64,000 nt of DNA from JALSRK01 sp964461995. Its GTDB lineage: Bacteria; Acidobacteriota; Terriglobia; Bryobacterales; Bryobacteraceae. The translations under genes and the position numbers were made by a program. Each line of letters begins with the position of its first letter. Position 1 is the first letter of the stretch. The stretch is taken from positions 1 through 64,000 of the forward strand of contig CAYWXL010000002.1 in the NCBI GenBank assembly GCA_964461995.1, written 5' to 3'. The notes beneath the pieces were generated by a model, which saw nothing but the letters and a program-made list of their open reading frames with translations, did no database searches and was not told the DNA's origin. Positions 26,436-35,602 of the stretch are shown here, piece by piece.

Positions 26436-27242
26436 ATGATAACCTGTAGAGAAGTGTCATCTCCGCTCAACGTACACCTGGAGCAGTACGACGGGCCGCT
26501 CGATCTGCTGCTGGACTTGATCCGGAAGCAGCAGATCGACATTCACGACATACCCATCGCCAAGATCACGGCCCAGTACCTGGAGTACATGGAACGGGCA
26601 GCGGAGTTGAACATCGATCTGGGCGCCGAGTTCGTCTACATGGCGGCGACCCTGATTCATATCAAGTCGCGGATGCTGCTGCCGCGGGATCCGGCGCTAG
26701 CGGAGATGGACGGCGAGGAGGAAGACCCGCGCACGGAACTCGTCAACCGCCTCCTCGAACACGAAAAGTTCCGCAACGCGGCGGAGATGCTGAAACAGAA
26801 ACGCTTGCTCGAGGAGGCGTCGTGGTCGAACCCGGCGCTCGAAGAGTTCCTGGCTGACGACGAAGGTCCCGGCCTCGCGGTGAGCCTGTTCGATCTGGTC
26901 AAGACGTTTCAGATCGTGCTCGAGCGCGCCAAGAACCGCCCCTTGTACGAGGTGGATCCGGACGAGGTGACGGTGCCGGACATGATCCTGTACGTGCGCT
27001 CCTTACTCCGGGAGAAGCCTGGGGGCACGATGATCTCCGTGGCGGAGCTGTTTGAGCGGCAAAAGACCCGTAAGGCCATCGTGTGCCTGTTTCTGGCGAT
27101 CCTGGAGCTAGCGAAGCTGCAGGCGATCGCGGTGGTACAAGAGGAAGCGTTCGGTGAGATCGCGATCCGGAAAAGCAAGGCCTTCGACACAGTGCTGGAT
27201 GCGGACGGCGTGATTTCGGCGATCCAGGAAGGCTACCAGTAA
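26436..27242 (+). CDS. scpA: Segregation and condensation protein ScpA
   Basis: 268 residues. The N-terminal kleisin helix region reads YDGPLDLLLDLIRKQQIDI, followed by AQYLEYM and LIHIKSRMLLP, and the C-terminal winged helix contains RKAIVCLFLAILELAKLQ. ScpA bridges the SMC heads, with ScpB, to condense the nucleoid. The start at 26436 gives MITCREVSSPL; a GTG at 26454 gives a start nearer the usual N-terminus and remains possible. scpB follows after six bases. Confidence 0.94.
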   Translation: MITCREVSSPLNVHLEQYDGPLDLLLDLIRKQQIDIHDIPIAKITAQYLEYMERAAELNIDLGAEFVYMAATLIHIKSRMLLPRDPALAEMDGEEEDPRTELVNRLLEHEKFRNAAEMLKQKRLLEEASWSNPALEEFLADDEGPGLAVSLFDLVKTFQIVLERAKNRPLYEVDPDEVTVPDMILYVRSLLREKPGGTMISVAELFERQKTRKAIVCLFLAILELAKLQAIAVVQEEAFGEIAIRKSKAFDTVLDADGVISAIQEGYQ

Positions 27243-27248
27243 ACCACC

Positions 27249-28235
27249 ATGGAGCAAAAGGACCCCACATCTCCGGTGCAACGGGACGATCAGGAGCGGC
27301 AGGCTCAGGAACCTCGTCCGGAGAGCGCGGAAGAAGGGCAAGCCGCGGCTGCGGCGGCTTCGGAGTCCGGGCAGGGCGGCGACGCCGGGCAGGCGCCGGG
27401 GGGAAGCGACGAGGTATCGCCGGAACAGCTCGAGCTGGAAGTGAAAGCCGGCGACGAGGAAGCCGAGGCCGCTCGTTTGCGCGCGCTGGTGGAGGCGGCG
27501 GTCTACGTCACCGAGGAACCGCTGACGGCGAAGCAGATCGCCGATGCCCTGCAAGCGTCCCTGCCTGAAGTGCAGCGGGCACTCGACGAACTCGTCGAAC
27601 AGTACGCGCGGCCCGAGCACGGGATCGCCATCCGCGAAGTCGCCGAAGGCTACAAAATGGCCACCAAGCCGGAACACCATGAAGCCATCAAAGCTTTCGT
27701 CAAGCGGCTGCAAAAACCGCTGAAGCTCTCCATGGCGGCGCTCGAAACGCTGGCGGTGATCGCCTACAAACAGCCGATCACGGCGCCGGAGATCATGGAG
27801 ATCCGCGGCGTGCAAGGCGCCGGAGTATTGAAGACCCTGCTCGACCGGAAACTTATCACCACGGCGGGAAGGAAGAACGTCGTCGGAAGGCCGATCCTTT
27901 ACAAGACGACCAAAGAGTTCCTCGTGCAATTCGGGCTCAAGAGCTTGAAAGAGCTTCCGACGTTGAAAGAGTTCGAAGAGCTGGCGCGCGTGGCGTTGGC
28001 CGAAGAAGAAGAGCCGGAAGGTCCGGCGGCGCCCGAAGAGGCTTCGGAAGCCGAGGCGGCCCCGGCAAGCGGAGAAGCGCCGGCGGGCGGGCCATCGGAC
28101 GCCGACGAGGCTCCGGGAGAGGGCGACGCCGAGGCGAAAAAGAGCGCCACGCCGGATCCCAAGGGACCGCAGTCCGACGCCGGGGAAAGCGCTGACCCGC
28201 CGGCCGCCGAGCGGCGGGCTGCCGCTGAAGAGTGA
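27249..28235 (+). CDS. scpB: Segregation and condensation protein ScpB with long acidic tails
   Basis: 328 residues against about 190-200 in most bacteria. The paired winged-helix core (about 76-235) contains VEAAVYVTEEPLTAKQIADAL and ALETLAVIAYKQPITAPEI. It is flanked by a disordered, Glu/Ala/Gln-rich N-terminal extension of about 75 residues and a Glu/Ala/Pro-rich C-terminal tail of about 85. These tails are unlikely to fold and may be species-specific. ScpB dimers bind ScpA. The gene ends directly against rluB (TGA then ATG). Confidence 0.93.
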   Translation: MEQKDPTSPVQRDDQERQAQEPRPESAEEGQAAAAAASESGQGGDAGQAPGGSDEVSPEQLELEVKAGDEEAEAARLRALVEAAVYVTEEPLTAKQIADALQASLPEVQRALDELVEQYARPEHGIAIREVAEGYKMATKPEHHEAIKAFVKRLQKPLKLSMAALETLAVIAYKQPITAPEIMEIRGVQGAGVLKTLLDRKLITTAGRKNVVGRPILYKTTKEFLVQFGLKSLKELPTLKEFEELARVALAEEEEPEGPAAPEEASEAEAAPASGEAPAGGPSDADEAPGEGDAEAKKSATPDPKGPQSDAGESADPPAAERRAAAEE

Positions 28236-29006
28236 ATGGCCCAAGAACGCCTCCAAAAGATCATCGCCCGAGCGGGCATCGCCAGCCGCCGCAAGGCCGA
28301 GGAGATGATTCTGGACGGCCGGGTGACGGTAAACGGGAAGCTCGTCACCGAACTCGGGACAAAGGCCGACCCGGAGCGGGACCACATCAAAGTTGACGGC
28401 AAGCTGATCCGGCCGGCGACAGAGTACGTTTATGTCTTGCTGAACAAACCGAAGGGGTGCATGACGACGGTTTCCGATCCTCAGGGGCGCCCTACCGTCA
28501 TCGACTTGCTGGGCAAGCGCGTCAAGCAGCGCGTCTATCCGGTGGGACGGCTGGACTATCACAGCGAAGGTCTGCTCTTGCTGACGAACGACGGCGATCT
28601 CGCGGCGCAGTTGATGGCGCCGAAGAGCCACATCGAAAAAACCTACCACGTAAAGGTCAACGGGTATCTCACTCCGGAGCAAGAAGAAAAGTTTCGCACC
28701 GGCGTTCCGCTCTATGGGCGAAGAACCGCCCCGGCCGGATTGCGCCTGCTCAAGCGGGCGGCCAATCCGTGGTACGAGGTGACGCTGACCGAAGGCCGCA
28801 CCCGGCAGATCCGGCTCATGTTTCAGCATTTCGGGCGGCTGGTGGAAAAGATCAAGCGGGTGCGGATCGGGTTTCTGACGGTCGGCAAGCTGAAGCCCGG
28901 GGAGTTCCGCATGCTGACGCTGAAGGAAGTGGAGCGTCTGCGAAAGCTGGTCCGCGAACAGGCGGCGGGGCGTGAGACGGAGAAAAAACGCCGCGCGGCG
29001 AAGTGA
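28236..29006 (+). CDS. rluB: 23S rRNA pseudouridine synthase, RluB/RsuA family
   Basis: 256 residues. An N-terminal S4 RNA-binding domain (about 3-60, RLQKIIARAGIASRRKAEEM) precedes the synthase domain with catalytic D107 in GRLDYHSEGLLLLTNDG and the TGRTRQIR-like segment EGRTRQIRLMF. RluB modifies U2605 of 23S rRNA in E. coli. scpA-scpB-rluB is a widespread order and here the gaps are 6 and 0 bases. A basic tail (ETEKKRRAAK) closes the protein. Confidence 0.93.
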   Translation: MAQERLQKIIARAGIASRRKAEEMILDGRVTVNGKLVTELGTKADPERDHIKVDGKLIRPATEYVYVLLNKPKGCMTTVSDPQGRPTVIDLLGKRVKQRVYPVGRLDYHSEGLLLLTNDGDLAAQLMAPKSHIEKTYHVKVNGYLTPEQEEKFRTGVPLYGRRTAPAGLRLLKRAANPWYEVTLTEGRTRQIRLMFQHFGRLVEKIKRVRIGFLTVGKLKPGEFRMLTLKEVERLRKLVREQAAGRETEKKRRAAK

Positions 29007-29070
29007 TGGCGGTTTTGGAGATCACCGGGCCGGCTCGCCACTACAGTACAATGAAGTACGGCTGGCCCCA

Positions 29071-29493
29071 ATGAGTCCTGAAATCGCCGAGCTTCTGCGC
29101 ACGAGCAAGACCATCGCGGTCGTCGGCCTTTCGAGCAAGCGACACCGGCCGAGCTACGGCGTCACCGAGTACATGCAGCACCAGGGATACCGGATCATCC
29201 CGGTCAATCCGCACGAAACGAATGTGCTGGGAGAAGCTGCATATCCCGATTTGGAGTCGATCCCAGAAAAGGTGGACATCGTCAATATCTTCCGGCGGTC
29301 TGAGCACGTGCCGGAAATCGTCGAGGCGGCGATCCGGATTGGGGCGCGGGCGGTTTGGATGCAAGAAGGGGTCTCGCATCCCGAAGCCGCCCGGAGAGCC
29401 GAAGAGGCCGGTTTGATCGTCGTACAAGACCGCTGCATCCTTAAGGAACACCGCAAACTCACCTCCGCCAACCGGATGGAAGCGACCGGCTGA
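29071..29493 (+). CDS. CoA-binding domain protein (YccU family)
   Basis: 140 residues forming one Rossmann-like CoA-binding domain: TIAVVGLSSKRHRPSYGV, YRIIPVNPHE, VDIVNIFRRSEHVPEIV, and ARAVWMQEGVSHPEAARRAEEAGL. These small proteins resemble the CoA-binding part of succinyl-CoA synthetase; their role is unknown. The ATG at 29071 begins the conserved sequence. A TACAAT at 29047-29052 could be its -10. Confidence 0.88.
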   Translation: MSPEIAELLRTSKTIAVVGLSSKRHRPSYGVTEYMQHQGYRIIPVNPHETNVLGEAAYPDLESIPEKVDIVNIFRRSEHVPEIVEAAIRIGARAVWMQEGVSHPEAARRAEEAGLIVVQDRCILKEHRKLTSANRMEATG

Positions 29494-29609
29494 GAATCCG
29501 GAGCACGGAACCGGCTTCTCCCCCGTACTAAACAAAGGAAACCGAGAGTCTTTTGATCAACGGTTCCTCGACGCCGGATGTGGTAGTCTCGTTCGGCTAG
29601 GGAGGCGTA

Positions 29610-30050
29610 ATGGAGCATTCCGTGATTGCGTGGTGGATTTGGGTGGTGGGCGGAATCCTGCTGCTGCTTGCCGAATTCCTGACCCCGGGCGCATTCTATC
29701 AGTTCTTTTTCGGGCTGGCGGCGGTAGCGGTGGGGATAGTCGGCGCCATCGGCCTGGAGCTCTCCTTGCCGGTGCAGCTAGCGTTGTTCCTGGTTCTGTC
29801 GGTCGGAAGCCTGGCTGCCTTGCGCAAGCCCCTGCGGATGCGCTTCGCCGGGGGGCCCGAAGAGCCGGTGGATGAACTCGTCGGGGAAACGGCCGTAGCG
29901 CTCGACGAGATCACGGCCGGAGGCGCGGGGCGGGTGGAACTCCGCGGCTCGGTCTGGCAGGCGCGCAACGTCGGCGACCGCCCCATCGGCAAGTCCGAAC
30001 GGTGCCGGGTCGCCGCTATTCACGGACTCACCTTGGACGTCCGCGCATAG
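29610..30050 (+). CDS. NfeD-family membrane protein
   Basis: 146 residues. Two or three hydrophobic segments (about 5-70, IWVVGGILLLLAEFLTPGAF) are followed by an OB-fold NfeD C-terminal domain (about 88-143, VGETAVALDEI, GRVELRGSVWQAR). Members pair with SPFH proteins in membrane microdomains. It lies 47 bases before the SPFH gene, the common YbbK-QmcA arrangement. AGGGAGG precedes the ATG. Confidence 0.9.
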   Translation: MEHSVIAWWIWVVGGILLLLAEFLTPGAFYQFFFGLAAVAVGIVGAIGLELSLPVQLALFLVLSVGSLAALRKPLRMRFAGGPEEPVDELVGETAVALDEITAGGAGRVELRGSVWQARNVGDRPIGKSERCRVAAIHGLTLDVRA

Positions 30051-30097
30051 GAACGCTCCTTTTCTGCTCTCGGAAAAGTCTACGAGGAGGGACATCG

Positions 30098-31039
30098 ATG
30101 GAGATCACAGGAAGCCTTGTCGTCCTGTTCGCACTGATCTTGTTCGCCGTCATCGTGCTGGCGAAGACGGCAGTAGTGGTTCCGCAACAGAATGCCTATA
30201 TCGTCGAGCGGCTGGGCAAATACTACGGAACGCTGAACGCGGGGTTTCACATCCTGATGCCGTTCGTGGACGCCATTCGCTACCGGCTGTCGCTGAAAGA
30301 GCAAGCGATCGACGTGCCCGAGCAGATCTGCATCACCCGCGACAATGTCCAGGTGGCCGTAGATGGGGTGCTGTACCTAAAAGTGATCAACCCGGAGCGG
30401 GCGGCTTACGGCATCGCTGATTACCGGTTCGCCATCAGCCAGCTTGCGCAGACGACCTTGCGCAGCGAGATCGGCAAGATCGACCTCGACAAGACGTTCG
30501 AGGAGCGCACGAACATCAACATCGCGGTGGTGAGCGAGCTGGACAAGGCGTCGGAGCCGTGGGGCGTGAAGGTGCTGCGTTACGAGATCAAGAATATCAC
30601 GCCGCCGCAGGACGTGCTGAACGCGATGGAGAAGCAGATGCGGGCCGAGCGCGAGAAGCGGGCGGCGATCCTGATGTCAGAAGGCCAGCGCGACGCGGCG
30701 ATCAATCAGGCCGAAGGCGAGAAGCAGCGCGTGATCAAAGAGTCCGAGGCCAAGAAGATGCAGCAGATCAACGAGGCCGAGGGCCAGGGGCAGGCCATCC
30801 TCACCATCGCGAACGCCACCGCCGAGGGGATTCGGCGCGTGGGCGAGGCCATCCGGGCACCGGGCGGGCTCGAAGCGGTGAACCTCCGCGTGGCCGAACA
30901 ATACATCAAACAGTTCGGCAATCTGGCCAAAGAAAACAACACGCTGATCATTCCGGCCACGTTGAGTGATCCGGGAAGCTTCATTGCGGCGGCGATGAAG
31001 GTGATCGGATCGGTCTCGAAGCCGGAAGCGGCGGTGTGA
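30098..31039 (+). CDS. SPFH/band-7 protein (paraslipin, QmcA-like)
   Basis: 313 residues. An N-terminal membrane helix (about 5-23) is followed by the band-7 domain (about 26-190, VVVPQQNAYIVERLGKYYG, LKEQAIDVPEQICITRDNV) and a coiled coil rich in Glu/Lys/Ala (185-245). The C-terminus (NTLIIPATL) is typical of paraslipins. It organises membrane microdomains, probably with the upstream NfeD protein. GAGGAGGG sits seven bases before the ATG at 30098. Confidence 0.93.
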   Translation: MEITGSLVVLFALILFAVIVLAKTAVVVPQQNAYIVERLGKYYGTLNAGFHILMPFVDAIRYRLSLKEQAIDVPEQICITRDNVQVAVDGVLYLKVINPERAAYGIADYRFAISQLAQTTLRSEIGKIDLDKTFEERTNINIAVVSELDKASEPWGVKVLRYEIKNITPPQDVLNAMEKQMRAEREKRAAILMSEGQRDAAINQAEGEKQRVIKESEAKKMQQINEAEGQGQAILTIANATAEGIRRVGEAIRAPGGLEAVNLRVAEQYIKQFGNLAKENNTLIIPATLSDPGSFIAAAMKVIGSVSKPEAAV

Positions 31040-31096
31040 GGCCCCGCCTGGCGGGAGCGCTGACCTTCGGCGACACGCCCGCAGTCCGGGCCGCGC

Positions 31097-32896
31097 TTAC
31101 TGGTTCAGTCCCCGGCGGAGCATCAGGCCGAGTTCGCGGAGCTGCCGCTCGGCCACCTCGCTGGGGGCCTCGCACATCAAGTCCGTGGCCTTCGCTGTCT
31201 TCGGGAACGGAATCACCTCCCGGATCGAATTCTCGCCGGCCAGGAGCATGACGAGGCGGTCGAGGCCGAGGGCGATTCCGCCGTGGGGCGGAGCGCCGTA
31301 CTCGAGGGCGCGGAGCAGGAAGCCGAAGCGCCGCTGCGCCTCCTCGGGCGTAAAGCCCAGGGCGGCGAAGACCTTCGACTGAATGTCGCGCCGGTGGATA
31401 CGGATGGAGCCGGAGCCGAGCTCGACGCCGTTCATCACCAGGTCGTAAGACTTGGCGCGGCAGCTCGCCGGATCGGTCGCGAGCTTGTCGAGATCGTCGT
31501 CATGCACGGAGGTGAAGGGGTGGTGGGCGGCGACCCAACGCTCTTCGTCCACGTCCCATTCGAACATGGGGAAATCGACGACCCAGAGGAGCTCAAAGCG
31601 GGCCGGATCGAGGAGCTTGTGCCGGTCGTTGTATTTCTGGGCGGCGTAGACCCGCAATGCGCCGCAGGCTTCGTAGACGGCCTGCTCGGGCCGCCACTTC
31701 CGGGGTTCACCCGCCCACGTCGCCAGCAGCAGGGCGTCGTCGGGACCAGCTTCGCACCGCTTCCGGACGGCGCCGATCTCGTCCGGGTTCTTCTCCCCTA
31801 ACTTCCGGACGTTGTCGAAGACCTTCAAGCCCCGTTCCTCGCCGAAGGCGCGCAGCTCGGCGCGCTGCTTGCCGGTGAGTTGTCCCACTGAAGGGATTTT
31901 GATGGCGACCATGGGCAGCCCGTCGCGGGTCAAGCCGGTCGGCTTCATCAAGTCAGTAACGTCGTAGAAGGGCGGAAAGCGGAGGTCCGGCTTGTCCGTG
32001 CCGTAGCTGCTCATCGCCTCGGCGTAGCTCATGCGGCGGAACGGCATCTCAACGTGGAAGCCCGCGACTTCGCAGGCAGCCTTCATGACGGGCTCGATGA
32101 CCTCGAAGATCTGGTCCGGCTGGACAAAGGACATTTCCACGTCGAGCTGGGTGAACTCGGGCTGACGGTCCGCGCGGAGGTCTTCGTCGCGGAAGCAGCG
32201 GACGAGCTGGAAGTAGCGCTCGTAGCCGGCGATCATGAGCAACTGCTTGAACAGTTGCGGCGACTGCGGCAGGGCGTAGAAATGGCCGGGCTGCAAGCGG
32301 CTAGGGACGAGGTAGTCGCGGGCGCCCTCGGGCGTGGAGCGGGTCAGGAACGGCGTCTCGATCTCGTGGAAGCCCTGCTCGTACATGTGCTGCCGGATGG
32401 CGAAGGAGATCTTCGAGCGAAGGATAATGTTGCGCTGCATGCGCGGCCGCCGGAGATCGACGAACCGGTACTTGAGCCGAACGTCTTCGCTGACCTCGAC
32501 GCTGTCCTCGAGGGGGAACGGCGGCGTCTTCGACTCGTTGAGGATCCAGAGCCGGTCCGCGAAGACCTCGATCTCGCCGGTGGGCATCTTGGGGTTGACG
32601 GTGTCCTCGCTGCGCCGCTGGACTACGCCCTCGACGGCGACGACGTACTCGGGACGCAGGAGCTCGGCTTTGCGGTGCACTTCCGGATCCAGGTCCGCCC
32701 GGAAGACCACCTGCGTCTCCCCCTCCCGGTCTCGAAGGTGAATAAAGATGACGCCCCCGAGGTCGCGCCGGCGGTGGACCCATCCCATCAAGACAGCGCG
32801 GGCGCCGGTGTCGGAGACGCGCAGCTCTCCGCAGTTATGCGTACGGCGCAGGTCGCCGAGAAAGTCCAGGGTGATGGTCGATTCCTGTTCAGGCAT
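31097..32896 (-). CDS. aspS: Aspartyl-tRNA synthetase
   Basis: 599 residues, bacterial length. It has an N-terminal OB fold (about 15-120, with GWVHRRRDLGGVIFIHLRD), class II motif 2 (VRCFRDEDLRADRQPEFTQ), a GAD insertion domain (about 300-420) and motif 3 (GIALGLDRLVMLL). It charges tRNA-Asp; whether it also misacylates tRNA-Asn cannot be judged here. The ATG at 32896 lies eight bases inside the hisS end, with GGAACGG upstream; TTG at 32905 is a weaker alternative. Confidence 0.96.
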   Translation of the reverse strand: MPEQESTITLDFLGDLRRTHNCGELRVSDTGARAVLMGWVHRRRDLGGVIFIHLRDREGETQVVFRADLDPEVHRKAELLRPEYVVAVEGVVQRRSEDTVNPKMPTGEIEVFADRLWILNESKTPPFPLEDSVEVSEDVRLKYRFVDLRRPRMQRNIILRSKISFAIRQHMYEQGFHEIETPFLTRSTPEGARDYLVPSRLQPGHFYALPQSPQLFKQLLMIAGYERYFQLVRCFRDEDLRADRQPEFTQLDVEMSFVQPDQIFEVIEPVMKAACEVAGFHVEMPFRRMSYAEAMSSYGTDKPDLRFPPFYDVTDLMKPTGLTRDGLPMVAIKIPSVGQLTGKQRAELRAFGEERGLKVFDNVRKLGEKNPDEIGAVRKRCEAGPDDALLLATWAGEPRKWRPEQAVYEACGALRVYAAQKYNDRHKLLDPARFELLWVVDFPMFEWDVDEERWVAAHHPFTSVHDDDLDKLATDPASCRAKSYDLVMNGVELGSGSIRIHRRDIQSKVFAALGFTPEEAQRRFGFLLRALEYGAPPHGGIALGLDRLVMLLAGENSIREVIPFPKTAKATDLMCEAPSEVAERQLRELGLMLRRGLNQ

Positions 32897-34157
32897 GGCT
32901 GGCAAACCGTTCCATGAGCTGTTCTTCAGTGAGTTCCGACTGAGCTCCGGTACTCATGTCCTTGAGTATGTACCGCCCGGAGGCGATCTCGCTGCCGCCG
33001 AGGATCAGCGCGAACCGGGCGCCGCACTTGTTGGCGAGATCGAGCAGCTTTTTCAGCCGGCCGCCGGGCGGGGCCTCGACCGAGACGCCGGCGTGGCGCA
33101 GTTCCGAAGCCAGCCGGGCGGCGACTTTGAGGGCCTCGTTCCCTACCGGAGCGATGAAAAGGTCGGGAGAAGTTCGCGCCAAGTGGGGCGCGGCCTCCTC
33201 GAGAATCATGACGAGCCGGTCCTCACCGATAGAGAACCCAATACCGGGGGCCGCGACTTTCGAGCCGAGCTGCTCGGCCAGCCCGTCGTAACGGCCGCCG
33301 CCGAGGACCGAGTTCTGGGCGCCGAGGGAGCCATGGACGATCTCGAAGGTGGTTCGGGTGTAGTAGTCGAGTCCGCGGACGAGACGAGGCGTCACAGTAT
33401 ATTCGATTCCCCGGTCTTCCAGAAAGGACCGGACGGCGGCAAAGTGCTCGCGGCAGGCGTCGCAAAGATGGTCGAGCAAGGCCGGCAGCCTCTCGATCGC
33501 CGGCTGGTCGGCTGGAACCTTGCAATCGAGCACCCGGAGGGGATTCGTCTCGGCCCGGCGGCGGCAGCTTTCGCACATCCCAGACGCCGTGTCGCGCAGC
33601 GCTTCGCGCAGAACTTCCACGTAACGCGGACGGCATTCCGGGCAGCCGACCGAGTTCAGCAGAAGCTCGAGATCCCGCAACTCGAGCGCCCGAAGGATCT
33701 CGATCACCATCTCGATCACTTCGGCATCGATGAAGGGCGAATCCGAGCCGATGCATTCGGCGCCGATCTGGTAGAACTGCCGGAACCGCCCCTTCTGGGG
33801 CCGTTCGCGGCGGAACATCGGCCCCATGTAATAGAGCTTCTGTAGTCCGGGGCGTTGGTCGAGCCGGTGCTCGATGTAGGCGCGGATCACCGAGGCGGTT
33901 GCCTCAGGCCTCAGGGTCAGCGAGGAGCCGTCCCGGTCGGTGAAAGTGTACATCTCCTTGGTGACGATGTCGGTTTCCTCGCCGACGCCGCGGGCGAAGA
34001 GCTCGGTGAACTCCAGGATTGGGGTGCGGATCTCATGGTAGTTGTAACGCCGGAAGACCGCGCGCGAGACCTCCTCCACACGATTCCACACCGCGGTGGC
34101 GGGGGGCAGCAGATCCCGCGTGCCCTTGACCGTCTTGATTGACTTCGCTGACCGCAA
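32889..34157 (-). CDS. hisS: Histidyl-tRNA synthetase
   Basis: About 422 residues from the proposed TTG. It has the N-terminal IKTVKGTRDLLPP, class II motif 2 (YMGPMFRRERPQKGRFRQFYQ), the histidine motif RGLDYYTRTTFE and a C-terminal anticodon domain. There is no ATG for more than 30 codons before the first family residues, so the start is a non-ATG codon; TTG at 34157 gives a normal length. It overlaps aspS by eight bases and is transcribed first. Confidence 0.93.
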   Translation of the reverse strand: MRSAKSIKTVKGTRDLLPPATAVWNRVEEVSRAVFRRYNYHEIRTPILEFTELFARGVGEETDIVTKEMYTFTDRDGSSLTLRPEATASVIRAYIEHRLDQRPGLQKLYYMGPMFRRERPQKGRFRQFYQIGAECIGSDSPFIDAEVIEMVIEILRALELRDLELLLNSVGCPECRPRYVEVLREALRDTASGMCESCRRRAETNPLRVLDCKVPADQPAIERLPALLDHLCDACREHFAAVRSFLEDRGIEYTVTPRLVRGLDYYTRTTFEIVHGSLGAQNSVLGGGRYDGLAEQLGSKVAAPGIGFSIGEDRLVMILEEAAPHLARTSPDLFIAPVGNEALKVAARLASELRHAGVSVEAPPGGRLKKLLDLANKCGARFALILGGSEIASGRYILKDMSTGAQSELTEEQLMERFASHA

Positions 34158-34605
34158 TTGAGATACAGAGAACCAGCGTCTTGGTCCCGCTGAGGCAGCC
34201 AGTCTCCGGCGGCCAGGCACGGAGCGCCGCCGGGCGGCAACCGGCCTCACGACTCTGGCCACGGGGGTTTTTCCCGGGATCGCCGGAACGCCGCGAGGAC
34301 TACGCACTCGGTGTCCCGGACCGCTGAAGGCACAACATCAGGAGACGCCGGTGAGTTTCCATGCTAGCACATCGGGACCGTCGGCATGGTCATGGGCGCG
34401 CCGGGCCCAGTGGGGGCGAAACACGCCCGAAACCGGCCAGCAGCGGCCTCGAGCGCTTTCGCGCCGACCACCGGCCGCCGGCTGGTTAAGACGGCGCGTG
34501 CGGCGGCGTGGTAAGCCGCAGGCGGGCTTGCTAGACTCAGTGACAGTAAGTTCGCGGGCGGCGGCGCCGTCCAGGAGTCCTCGACGATGCGGAGTAGCGG
34601 TTCTC
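34158..34605. other. Divergent spacer of about 450 bp between hisS and pyrD
   Basis: No gene, tRNA or strong hairpin was recognised. The frame of hisS stays open to 34307 but the extra residues are Arg/Pro/Ala-rich and not conserved-looking, so I leave them out. Promoters for both genes should lie here; I could not fix either one. Confidence 0.4.
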
Positions 34606-35529
34606 ATGCCTGACAACCCTCTGGCCGTCACGCTGTGTGGCATCCCGTTGCGCAACCCGGTGATTGCGGCCTCCGGCACCTGCGGCTACGGCGTGGAATT
34701 CGAAAAGCTGGTGGACTGGAGTCAAGTAGGCGGACTGGTCGTAAAGGGATTGTCGCGGGAGCCGATTCCCGGCAATCCCCCTCCCCGGTTGTGGGAAACC
34801 GAGGGAGGCATGATGAACAGCGTGGGTCTGCAAAACATCGGCGTCCACGCCTTTGTTCGCGAGAAGCTTCCGGCGGTGCGCCGGCTGAACACGCAAGTGT
34901 TCGTGAACGTCTTCGGATACACGGAGGAAGACTACGTAGAGGTGATCCGCGTACTGGAGGACGCAGACGGGCTGGCGGGCTACGAACTGAACGTGTCGTG
35001 CCCCAACACGAGCCACGGAGGCATCTACTTCTCTAGCGATCCGGCGCTGCTCAGCCGTCTGGTGACGGCGGCGGCCAAAGCTGCTTCGCGTCCGGTGATC
35101 GTGAAGCTGTCGCCGAACGTCGGCAGCATCCCGGACATAGCGCGAGCCGCCGAGGAGGCAGGCGCCTCCGCTGTATCGCTCGTGAACACCTTCATCGCCT
35201 TGGCGATCGACGCAAAAACGCGCCGTCCGCGGCTGGGAGCTGGACTTGGGGGACTGTCAGGACCGGCGATCAAACCGATCGCGCTGCGCATGGTCTACGA
35301 GGCGGCGCAAGCAGTGCGAATTCCGGTGGTCGGCCTGGGAGGGATCGCTACTGGAGAAGATGCTGCCGAGTTTCTGATCGCTGGGGCGACGGCGGTGCAA
35401 GTCGGCACGGCCGCATTCTGGGATCCGGGCGCACCAGCGCGAATCGTGAAGGAGTTGCGGCGTTTCCTCAAGGAGAACGGGGTCGCCCACGTCAGCGATT
35501 TGACCGGCACGCTTCGCTGGAACGACTAA
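34606..35529 (+). CDS. pyrD: Dihydroorotate dehydrogenase, class 1B catalytic subunit
   Basis: 307 residues. FMN TIM barrel with ASGTCGYG, NSVGLQNIG, the active-site cysteine in NVSCPNTSHGG (class 1 enzymes use Cys as base), KLSPNV, and phosphate-binding GLGGIATGEDA. The length and motifs fit the NAD-linked 1B type, which needs the PyrK electron-transfer subunit; none is next to it. It oxidises dihydroorotate to orotate in pyrimidine synthesis. The ATG at 34606 starts the conserved sequence, with GGAG 14 bases upstream. Confidence 0.94.
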   Translation: MPDNPLAVTLCGIPLRNPVIAASGTCGYGVEFEKLVDWSQVGGLVVKGLSREPIPGNPPPRLWETEGGMMNSVGLQNIGVHAFVREKLPAVRRLNTQVFVNVFGYTEEDYVEVIRVLEDADGLAGYELNVSCPNTSHGGIYFSSDPALLSRLVTAAAKAASRPVIVKLSPNVGSIPDIARAAEEAGASAVSLVNTFIALAIDAKTRRPRLGAGLGGLSGPAIKPIALRMVYEAAQAVRIPVVGLGGIATGEDAAEFLIAGATAVQVGTAAFWDPGAPARIVKELRRFLKENGVAHVSDLTGTLRWND

Positions 35530-35553
35530 CCGGCGGCGGATTCAGGCAATAGA

Positions 35554-35579
35554 AAAGGGAGGGCCGAAGCCCTCCCTTT
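35554..35579. terminator. Bidirectional intrinsic terminator
   Basis: AAAGGGAGGGC, loop CGAA, GCCCTCCCTTT: a perfect 11-bp stem with a four-base loop, with A-rich sequence before it and T-rich sequence after it on both strands. It lies between the convergent ends of pyrD and the secreted-protein gene. Confidence 0.9.
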
Positions 35580-35602
35580 CTTGGTGGGTGAGTTGCGTCC
35601 AA

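Noticed and set aside
29610..31039. NfeD-SPFH pair as something novel
   Set aside because: This is a widespread conserved pair (YbbK-QmcA type).
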